Origin: an uncultured Mailhella sp.
Lineage (GTDB): Bacteria > Desulfobacterota > Desulfovibrionia > Desulfovibrionales > Desulfovibrionaceae
DNA length: 21,864 nucleotides
Direction of reading: 5' to 3'
NCBI GenBank assembly: GCA_905192935.1
Contig: CAJJMX010000005.1
Location: 1 to 21,864, forward strand
Shown here in pieces: positions 14,839 through 21,637 of this stretch (positions are counted from its first letter, which is position 1; each line of letters begins with the position of its first letter). The notes beneath the pieces were generated by a model. It worked only from the letters and a program-made list of their open reading frames with translations, was not told the origin of the DNA and did not search any database. Both the position numbers and the translations under genes were made by a program.

Positions 14839-16530
14839 TTAGACCTGCATGCGGAGCGGGAAGCGGAAGCCTATGGCGCCGGTGGGGCAGCTCGTGCGGC
14901 AGTTGGCGCAGTGCCAGCATTCTTCGCCGTGAGCCACTTCGGGGCGGTCGAGGCCGTTGTCGAGGTGCTTGAGCTCGAGCACGTAGCCGGGGCAGTCGTC
15001 GACGCAGGTGCCGCAGCCCTTGCAGTGGCCGCAGTGCATGCAGCGGGCGGCTTCAAGCTGGGCCTGTTCGGCGGTGTAGCCGGCGTTGTTTTCCGTGAAG
15101 TCCATGTGGTTGGTGCAGGCCTGTTTCTGAGGCTCGGTCTTCTCGTACTGGAGAATGCCGTAGATCTCTTCCATGGGCACCACATAGGGTTCCTTGGTTC
15201 CGGCGAGATCGTCGCGGGCAACGATGGTGTTGTCGTCGCCGATGGCGTACACGCGGGAATTTTCACCGGTCAGATAGGCATGCACGCCGAAGGCGGCGCG
15301 ACGGCCGTTGCCGATGGCGGCAGCGATGGAAGCGGGGCCGGAGGCCACGTCGCCGGCGGCAAAGATGCCTTCGACGGAGCTGGCCTGCTTGCCGTCCACC
15401 ACGATCCAGTTGCGGGGCGTGAGGTTGACGCCGGCTTCGGCCATGAAGTCGAGGTCGGTCTTCATGCCCACGGCGAAGATCACGGTGTCGCAGTCCATGG
15501 TGTGTTCGCCGCCTTCCACGGGAACCAGGGTCAGACGGCCCTTTTCATCGAAGCGGCATTCCTGCACTTCGAAGTAGTCCACGCCTGCGGTCTTGCCGTC
15601 CTTGGTGCGGATGGCGGACATGGTGCAGGAGTTGTGGATCTGGATGCCTTCTTCCGCGGCCTGTTCGAGGTCTTCCGCGGGAGCGCGCATTTCACCGGCC
15701 TTTTCGAGGCAGATGACGTGCACTTCTTCGGCGCCGAGGCGACGGGCCACGAAGGCGGCGTCGAAGCCGACACCGCCGCCGCCCATGACGACCACGCGCT
15801 TGCCCACTTCGGGACGCAGGCCGAGAGAGGCGGCACGCAGGAATTCAACGGCCTTCACCGCGGTTTCGTTGCCGGGGATGGGCAGGCTGTTTTCCTTGGG
15901 GGTGCCGGTGGTCACGATGACGGCATCATGAGCGGCGCGCACGTCGGCAAAGGAGATGTCGCGGCCGACCACGGTGTTCACGCGGGCACGCACGCCCACT
16001 TCGAGGATCCAGCCGATTTCACGGTCGACCACGTCGCGGGGCAGACGGAAGTCCGGCACGCCGTAGCGGGTCATGCCGCCGAGCACGGGATTGGCTTCGT
16101 ACACGGTGACATCATGGCCGAGAAGGGCCAGGAAGTACGCGGCGGTAAGACCGGCGGGGCCGCCGCCGATGATGCCGACGCTCTTGCCCGTGGCGGGACG
16201 GCGCTTGAACAGCGCGGAACCGTAGGGGGCGTAGTCGAACACGGCGCGTTCAAGGGCGCGGGTGTTCACGCAGGCGTCGTAGCCGGCGCGGTTGCAGTTG
16301 GACTGGCAGAAGTGCGGGCACACGCGGCCGGTCACACCGGGGAAGGGGTTCTTGGCGCGCAGGTAGCGCAGGGCTTCACCGAATTCGCCCTTTTCCACAA
16401 GAGCCTGCATCTTCTGGATGGAATTGCCCGCGGGGCAGAAATGCTCGCACGGCGAGGTGCGGAACTGCTCCTTGAGGCTGTCGCCCATGACGATGGGCAG
16501 GGTGATTTCACGACTATATCTAGGCGGCAT
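14839..16530 (-). CDS. GltD-like NAD(P)H/FAD oxidoreductase with fused C-terminal dicluster ferredoxin
   Basis: This 563-residue protein resembles the small subunit of glutamate synthase. The N-terminal Fe-S region has Cys28, 32, 71, 75, 79 and 87. The FAD Rossmann motif GGGPAG lies at 122-127, the NAD(P) motif GGGGVG at 250-255, and GIFAAGD at 388-394. A C-terminal extension (about 495-563) carries ten Cys: 497/500/503/506/509/513 and 538/541/544/548. Its CWHCANC...AIGFRFPL end matches the cassette 1 ferredoxin. GltD-type proteins oxidise NAD(P)H and pass electrons through FAD and [4Fe-4S] clusters. Here the likely acceptor is flavoprotein 3, encoded 129 bases upstream. The start ATG at 16530 has AAGGAG eight bases before it. 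No glutamate synthase large subunit is present, so a role in glutamate synthesis is unlikely. Confidence 0.93.
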   Translation of the reverse strand: MPPRYSREITLPIVMGDSLKEQFRTSPCEHFCPAGNSIQKMQALVEKGEFGEALRYLRAKNPFPGVTGRVCPHFCQSNCNRAGYDACVNTRALERAVFDYAPYGSALFKRRPATGKSVGIIGGGPAGLTAAYFLALLGHDVTVYEANPVLGGMTRYGVPDFRLPRDVVDREIGWILEVGVRARVNTVVGRDISFADVRAAHDAVIVTTGTPKENSLPIPGNETAVKAVEFLRAASLGLRPEVGKRVVVMGGGGVGFDAAFVARRLGAEEVHVICLEKAGEMRAPAEDLEQAAEEGIQIHNSCTMSAIRTKDGKTAGVDYFEVQECRFDEKGRLTLVPVEGGEHTMDCDTVIFAVGMKTDLDFMAEAGVNLTPRNWIVVDGKQASSVEGIFAAGDVASGPASIAAAIGNGRRAAFGVHAYLTGENSRVYAIGDDNTIVARDDLAGTKEPYVVPMEEIYGILQYEKTEPQKQACTNHMDFTENNAGYTAEQAQLEAARCMHCGHCKGCGTCVDDCPGYVLELKHLDNGLDRPEVAHGEECWHCANCRTSCPTGAIGFRFPLRMQV

Positions 16531-16606
16531 GATAATACTCCTTGAGTGACTGATCCGCTCCCGGATGACCGGGAGGGGGGCGTCGGAACGCTGCTCCGGC
16601 GCCGGG

Positions 16607-16644
16607 AAACCGCTGCGGGGCGTCGCCGCCCCGGCAGGCGGTTT
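16607..16644 (-). other. Intercistronic hairpin between flavoprotein 3 and the GltD-like gene
   Basis: An extended stem pairs 16607-16622 with 16627-16644 (7 + 3 + 6 bp with two single-G bulges) around a 4-base loop. No T-tract follows on the minus strand, so it is not a simple terminator. It may be a processing or stability element that sets the ratio of the two subunits. Confidence 0.5.
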
Positions 16645-16659
16645 CAGACGGAAAGGGCT

Positions 16660-18327
16660 CTACAGAAGAGGGGCCTTGCCCCAATGGTACTCGGTGCCGT
16701 TCTTGCCCTTGAGGAGAAGCAGAGGCTTCGCCATGTCGGGATTGAGATTGGGGTAATCGGTAATCTTGTACACGCAGCGGCCCGTTTCCTTGCGTTCCAT
16801 GGTGGCCTTGATGGCCAGTTCGCACACCTTGAGAACTTCGCACGATTCATGGCAGCGCATGAGGTCGCGCAGGGTGTCGGCATGGAGCTGAGGAATCTGT
16901 TCTTCAAGGAAGGTGATCTTTTCCAGAGCGCGTTCCATGCCGGCCATGGAGCGACGGAAGCCCATGTAGTACATCATGACGTTGCGGGCGGCCTCTTCCA
17001 GTTCCTGATAGGTCAGTTCCTGATCGTTGCCGAGCGGGGCAAAGATGCTGGACTTCACCTGGGCGGCAAGGTCTTCGTCGATCTTGCCGGCTTCGGTCAT
17101 GCCGGAAGCCTTCATGGCGGCCTGACGGCCGGCTTCGAAGCCGCCGCACATGGCGCCGGAGCAGTACAGGAAGATGCTGCCGCAGAACAGTCCGGGAACG
17201 GTGGTCTCAAACTGGTCGTTCACCGCGATGGTACCGCCGAAGATGAGTTCGCCGATTTCCACTTCCAGCAGCTTGTGCTGGAAGTCGGTGCCGGTGCAGT
17301 CGGCCCAGTCGCCGAAGGTGGCCTTGTCGCCGGGCATGAGGATGTACTGCAGTTCATGCACGATCTCGGGATCGACATGACGCATGTCCATGTAGAAAGG
17401 CGGCCCGTTGCCCTCGAGCTGTTCCTGGTAGGTGCCCTGAATCTGATTGTTGCGCACGCCGTTTTCCCACATGGGATCGTACTTGCCCATGAAGCGCTCG
17501 CCGATGGCGCTGATTTCGTGGGCGCCCGAGCTGTTGATGCCGTTCATGCCGGGGCATCCGTAGCCCTTGGGCTCCATGGTGGCGCGCTGATAGGTGTCGA
17601 GTTCGGTGACGGCGGCACCGGCGTCATAGCCGAGAACCACGCCCGCACCCGTGTTGTAGGGGTACATCCACACGTTGTAGGGGTTGTGCGTGGAGTTGTT
17701 GTAGCCGCGGGTGGAAGAACGACCCTGAGCGGAAACCACGGTCTTGGCGCGGATGATGACGTACTCGCCGGTCACGACGTTCCAGCCGATCACACCGCAG
17801 GCCTTGCCGCCGTCGGTGAGGATCTTCATGGCCATGATGCGGTCAAGGACATGGACGCCGGAGTCGCGAACGATGCGTGCCATGACGCGCTTGATGGTCA
17901 TGCCGTTGGCGATGTGAACCCACCAGGTGCCGGGCTGACCGAAGCCCTGGGTACGCTTGTAGGTTCCGTCGGGATTCTTGCTGAACTCAACGCCGCGGTC
18001 TTCGAGGCGCTTCAGCATGTGGTACATGTGATTGTACCAGCCGTTGACGAGCATCGTGGGGGAATAGCCGGTCAGAGGCTTGGAGTAGAACTTCACGAGG
18101 TCGTCTGCGGTGTCGAAAGGCGTGCCTTTTTCGTTCAGGATGGCCATGTAGTGGTCGTTGCCGCCACCAATACAGCCAGAACTTTCCAGCTTGCCTTTAT
18201 CCAGCAGCACGACATCCAGACCCTGCTCGCGGGCTCCGAGGGCGGCGCCGCAGCCGGACGCGCCAGAGCCGATGACAAGCACGTCCGTTTCGATCAGCGT
18301 GCCAAGCGGATGAGTTGAACTTTTCAT
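16660..18327 (-). CDS. FAD-dependent oxidoreductase, AprA-like flavoprotein 3
   Basis: A 555-residue cytoplasmic flavoprotein starting at the ATG at 18327, with GGGAGGAG just upstream; a frame to 18417 would enter the promoter. The FAD fold has GSGASG at 20-25 and LDKGKLESSGCIGGGNDHY at about 42-60. A later FAD segment reads GLFCGSIF at 379-386, followed by CSGAMCGGFEAGRQAAMKA (389-407), which looks more like AprA than FrdA. The C-terminal signature is altered to RKETGRCVYKITDYP (512-526) instead of ESRGxHxRxDY. It is Cys-rich in this area (Cys382, 389, 394, 492, 496, 502, 518). It shares the GNDH(Y/F) element with flavoprotein 1. The GltD-like gene follows in the same direction, so NAD(P)H is its probable electron source. 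The divergent LysR gene probably controls it. The substrate is unknown. Confidence 0.92.
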   Translation of the reverse strand: MKSSTHPLGTLIETDVLVIGSGASGCGAALGAREQGLDVVLLDKGKLESSGCIGGGNDHYMAILNEKGTPFDTADDLVKFYSKPLTGYSPTMLVNGWYNHMYHMLKRLEDRGVEFSKNPDGTYKRTQGFGQPGTWWVHIANGMTIKRVMARIVRDSGVHVLDRIMAMKILTDGGKACGVIGWNVVTGEYVIIRAKTVVSAQGRSSTRGYNNSTHNPYNVWMYPYNTGAGVVLGYDAGAAVTELDTYQRATMEPKGYGCPGMNGINSSGAHEISAIGERFMGKYDPMWENGVRNNQIQGTYQEQLEGNGPPFYMDMRHVDPEIVHELQYILMPGDKATFGDWADCTGTDFQHKLLEVEIGELIFGGTIAVNDQFETTVPGLFCGSIFLYCSGAMCGGFEAGRQAAMKASGMTEAGKIDEDLAAQVKSSIFAPLGNDQELTYQELEEAARNVMMYYMGFRRSMAGMERALEKITFLEEQIPQLHADTLRDLMRCHESCEVLKVCELAIKATMERKETGRCVYKITDYPNLNPDMAKPLLLLKGKNGTEYHWGKAPLL

Positions 18328-18425
18328 GACTCCTCCCTGATTCTGAATATACATCGGATGGGAAAGAGAGCGCGGCTTTGGGCGGGGACAACGGAATGGG
18401 GGCCGCGCCGGAATCATTCCCGTCG

Positions 18426-18497
18426 TGTCAATGATTTCACAAAAACATGTTCAGTTGTCAAATCGAAAAAAAATTTTTATTGTTTGATGAAATCACA
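18426..18497. promoter_or_regulatory. Divergent promoter region between flavoprotein 3 and the LysR gene
   Basis: Overlapping -35 boxes point in opposite directions: TTGTCA at 18455-18460 for the LysR gene (17-base spacer, TATTGT at 18478-18483) and TTGACA at 18461-18456 for flavoprotein 3 (16-base spacer, TGAAAT at 18439-18434). The octamer TGAAATCA occurs downstream of each -35, on the minus strand at 18439-18432 and on the plus strand at 18488-18495. On the flavoprotein side, TGTCAATGATTTCACA (18426-18441) also matches a Crp-type TGTGA-N6-TCACA site at 9 of 10 positions. The region is AT-rich. LysR proteins usually act from such divergent spacers. Confidence 0.6.
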
Positions 18498-18538
18498 CAG
18501 TAACACGGCAGCTCGCCCGGACATGGGAGGTCAGGACC

Positions 18539-19495
18539 ATGATTGAAGAACTGGGAGGCGATTTTTTCCAGCATTTACGGGGATTTTACTATACGGCAAA
18601 GACGGGCAGCATACGCAAGGCGGCTCAGCTCATGAACAGGAACCCCTCCACCATCAGCTGGCAGATACGGCAGCTCGAGCAACAATTAAATACAGTGTTG
18701 TTCGATAGATACATGAAAAGACTGCGTATTACTCCCGAAGGTGAGAGATTGCTCACATGGACGATTTCCACCTTTGAACTTTTACGCGGTATGAAATCCG
18801 ACATCAGTTCTCCGTCAGGAGTGCTTCGCGGAACCATCAGTATATCGAGCAATTTGCCCTTTTCTGCACGAGCGGTGCGGATCATTGCCGCATTTCGTCG
18901 GGAACATCCTGAAGTTCATATAAAAATTCGTCGTGCCCTGCCCTATGAGACCGTGGACGACGTGGCCAGCTCCCGCGTGGACTTCGGGCTTACCGGACTT
19001 ACGCATGAAGCGCCCAACTGTTCTCTTGAGGAACTTTTCACCTCTCAGCCTCTGCTCATCGCAAGGGAGGACAACGAATTCGGCCTGCCGGAGAAGCCTG
19101 CGGTGGAGGATATCATCCGTCTGCCCTTCATCTCCTTTCTTGCGGAGAACATGGAAGAGGGCGGAGATCCCTATTTCGACACTTCTCTTGCCTCCCTCCA
19201 GCAGCCTCTGCATACCGTGCTCAGCGTGAACAACTATCATCTCATGCTGCGCTACGTGAAGCAGGGCATGGGCGTGGCCGTCATGGACGAGCTGTGTCTC
19301 ATGGCCAGCAAGTACGGCAATCTCGGCGAAGGACTGCGTTCCTATCCTCTGGAAGGCATCCTGCCGCCGGTGCACAACGGTATTCTGCTGCGCCATCACA
19401 AGCATCTGAGCCCGCAGGCCGCCGCCCTTATCGAGAAGATACGCGTGGAAATGAAGGACAGTCTGGACAAGGACAAGGAGCAGCTTGCCCGCTGA
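18539..19495 (+). CDS. LysR-family transcriptional regulator
   Basis: A 318-residue protein of typical LysR length. The N-terminal winged helix-turn-helix covers about residues 10-68 (TGSIRKAAQLMNRNPSTIS is the recognition region). A linker helix follows, then a two-lobed substrate-binding domain from about 92 to 300. The start ATG at 18539 has GGGAGG eight bases upstream. It is transcribed away from flavoprotein 3, with a 211-base shared spacer, the classic LysR arrangement, so it most likely activates cassette 3 in response to its substrate or a product. The N-terminal third is noticeably more AT-rich than the rest of the gene and its neighbours. Effector unknown. Confidence 0.95.
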   Translation: MIEELGGDFFQHLRGFYYTAKTGSIRKAAQLMNRNPSTISWQIRQLEQQLNTVLFDRYMKRLRITPEGERLLTWTISTFELLRGMKSDISSPSGVLRGTISISSNLPFSARAVRIIAAFRREHPEVHIKIRRALPYETVDDVASSRVDFGLTGLTHEAPNCSLEELFTSQPLLIAREDNEFGLPEKPAVEDIIRLPFISFLAENMEEGGDPYFDTSLASLQQPLHTVLSVNNYHLMLRYVKQGMGVAVMDELCLMASKYGNLGEGLRSYPLEGILPPVHNGILLRHHKHLSPQAAALIEKIRVEMKDSLDKDKEQLAR

Positions 19496-19526
19496 TGTCC
19501 GGAAGGCGTTTTTTCTGCCGCGGCTC

Positions 19527-19572
19527 GCCGGGGGCTCTCCGTCCGGGAGCCTCCGGCCGGCTTTTGTCTTTT
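19527..19572 (+). terminator. Intrinsic terminator of the LysR gene
   Basis: An 11-bp stem (19527-19537 with 19547-19557, one G-U pair) is followed after four bases by TTTTGTCTTTTC. It lies about 30 bases past the LysR stop and separates it from dnaX. Confidence 0.75.
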
Positions 19573-19702
19573 CTCTCCGTGCTTGACCGGAGCAGGGGCA
19601 GGCCGTAAGGTTTTCAGGAATTTTTCAGTACCTGTCGGTCCCTTCGGGCCGCATGATCTGCCGCGTCCTTCTTCGCACGGGCGCGGCCAAAGCGGATATA
19701 TT

Positions 19703-21589
19703 ATGGCAGCAAACGCATCCCTTGCGGCCCTGTACCGGCCGCAGACCTTTGCCGAGGTGGTAGGGCAGGACATGGTGAAGTCCATCCTTTCCCGCGCCGC
19801 CCGCGAGGACCGTGTGGCTCCGGCCTACCTTCTCAGCGGCACGCGAGGGGTGGGCAAGACCACCATAGCCCGCATATTTGCCAAGGCGCTCAACTGTGAG
19901 CACGCTCCCACCGGAGAGCCGTGCAACGAGTGTGAGGCCTGCCGCCGCATCACGCAGGGCAACTTCGTGGACGTGGTGGAAATAGACGGCGCGTCCAACC
20001 GCGGCATAGACGACATACGGCGTCTGCGCGACGCCGTGGGCTACGCTCCCCTTGAGGGACGCTACAAGGTCTTCATCATCGACGAAGCCCACATGCTCAC
20101 CAAGGAAGCCTTCAACGCTCTGCTCAAGACGCTGGAGGAGCCGCCCGCGCACGTGACCTTCATCATGGCCACCACGGAGCAGCACAAGTTCCCCGTGACC
20201 ATAGTGAGCCGCTGTCAGCATTTCGTGTTCCGGCAGATCCCCGAGGCCACGCTGGAGGCGCATATCTGCGACATTCTTCAGCGCGAGGGGCGTGCCTTCG
20301 AGAAGGAGGCCGCGCATCTCATCGCCCGCCGGGCGGCGGGAAGCGTGCGCGATTCCATGTCGCTGCTCGGGCAGGTTTTGGCCCTCGGCTCCTCGCCGGA
20401 CGAGCCGCTCACGGCAAGGCAGACCCGCGAGGTGCTGGGTCTTGCCGGTCAGGAAGTCATGGACCGGCTCCTCGATGCGCTGGCCGGTCAGGATGCCGCG
20501 GCCATTACGGTGCTCGTGCGCGAGCTTCTGGCGCAGGGCGCGGACATGGGCTTTTTCCTGCGTGAACTTTGCAGTCTGTGGCGCAATCTTTTCCTCATGA
20601 AGCAGGCGGGCCGGGAAACGGCCAGAGAGCTCGACATGCCCGAAAGCGAGCTTGAGCGCCTTTCCTCCATGGCGTCGCGCTTTTCCCTCACCTATATCCA
20701 TGCCGCATGGCAGATGACGCTCGATTCCCAGCGTCGCATCCTGACGAGCCTGGAGCCTTCCACCGGCCTCGAGCTTCTGCTGCTCAATCTCGCCATGCTG
20801 CCGAGACTGCTGCCCCTGGAGGAGCTTTCTTTGCCGTCTTCCGCAGCAGCTTCCTCTCCTGCGGCTCCGGCGCCTTCCGCCGCGCCCGTCTCCTCGCCAG
20901 CCCCGGCCGCTTCTCCGGCTTTTGCCGCGCCTGCCGCTTCCGCGGTCTCGTCGCCTTCTTCCGGCAGAAGCGCTCTGCCGCCCTTGTCCGAAGAGCCGGC
21001 TGTTTCCCGGCCGGCTGCCGCGGCCGAGGCTTTTCCGGCGCCGCCGTCGCAGGCTTTGTCTGCGGAGAAGAAAAGCGAGCCTTCCGCCTTTGTTCCTCCT
21101 CCGCCCCGGACGTCTTTTCGTCCTTCCGCTCCGGCGGAACAGGAGCCTTCCGCACACTTGACGGACGAGCCGAAACCTGTTGAAACTCGGGCTCCGGCGC
21201 CGCGCCGTCCTTCGTCGGACTGGAAGGACGTTCCGGTGGATTCTTCCCTGACGTGGGCGGGTTTTCTCGAGACCTGTCAGGACAACCGCGACATTCCCCT
21301 GCCCATGCTTCGTCAGGTCACGGGCGAGGTCCGCGGAGACTGGCTCGTGCTTCAGGCGCTCTCGCAGGTCATCGGCATGCAGCTTCAGCGCACGGAAAAG
21401 CTCCGTGTCCTGGAAGGACTCGTGGCCGCGTGGGCGGGCAGACCTCTGCAGATCGTCTTCCGTCCCCCGCAGAAAATCGTGCGTACCGAGGCCGAGCTCA
21501 AGGAAGAGATCCAGTCGCATCCCGTCATCAAGAAGTTTCAGGACGCCTACGACGCCAGACTGGTGCGCTGTACCCCCATCAACCGTTAA
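19703..21589 (+). CDS. dnaX: DNA polymerase III subunit tau/gamma
   Basis: The 628-residue clamp-loader ATPase subunit of the replicative polymerase. I chose the ATG at 19703 (MAANASLAALYRPQTF) because the conserved RPQTFAEVVGQ follows at the usual distance; the frame is open to 19583 but that leader is not family-like. Walker A GTRGVGKTT is at 46-54, zinc-binding Cys65/74/77/80 follow, Walker B FIIDEAH is at 124-130, sensor 1 MATTE at 155-159 and the Ser-Arg-Cys motif at 169-171. Domain III follows to about residue 370. A long Ala/Pro/Ser-rich linker (about 370-505) then leads to a conserved C-terminal tau domain (about 506-628). The linker is C-rich and repetitive. I see no clear A-AAA-AAG slippery site for making gamma by frameshift. 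ybaB follows 48 bases later. Confidence 0.97.
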   Translation: MAANASLAALYRPQTFAEVVGQDMVKSILSRAAREDRVAPAYLLSGTRGVGKTTIARIFAKALNCEHAPTGEPCNECEACRRITQGNFVDVVEIDGASNRGIDDIRRLRDAVGYAPLEGRYKVFIIDEAHMLTKEAFNALLKTLEEPPAHVTFIMATTEQHKFPVTIVSRCQHFVFRQIPEATLEAHICDILQREGRAFEKEAAHLIARRAAGSVRDSMSLLGQVLALGSSPDEPLTARQTREVLGLAGQEVMDRLLDALAGQDAAAITVLVRELLAQGADMGFFLRELCSLWRNLFLMKQAGRETARELDMPESELERLSSMASRFSLTYIHAAWQMTLDSQRRILTSLEPSTGLELLLLNLAMLPRLLPLEELSLPSSAAASSPAAPAPSAAPVSSPAPAASPAFAAPAASAVSSPSSGRSALPPLSEEPAVSRPAAAAEAFPAPPSQALSAEKKSEPSAFVPPPPRTSFRPSAPAEQEPSAHLTDEPKPVETRAPAPRRPSSDWKDVPVDSSLTWAGFLETCQDNRDIPLPMLRQVTGEVRGDWLVLQALSQVIGMQLQRTEKLRVLEGLVAAWAGRPLQIVFRPPQKIVRTEAELKEEIQSHPVIKKFQDAYDARLVRCTPINR

Positions 21590-21637
21590 CATGACAACAG
21601 AAGGGCCGCTGGCCCCTGTCTTTCAAGGAGACATGGC

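Noticed and set aside
14839..16530. Calling the GltD-like protein glutamate synthase small subunit
   Set aside because: No large-subunit gene is adjacent, and the C-terminal ferredoxin extension and flavoprotein partner point to another role.
21060..21080. A-rich stretch in the dnaX linker as a programmed frameshift site
   Set aside because: The run is AAGAAAAG, not the A-AAA-AAG heptamer, and I see no clear downstream stem or early stop arrangement to support it.
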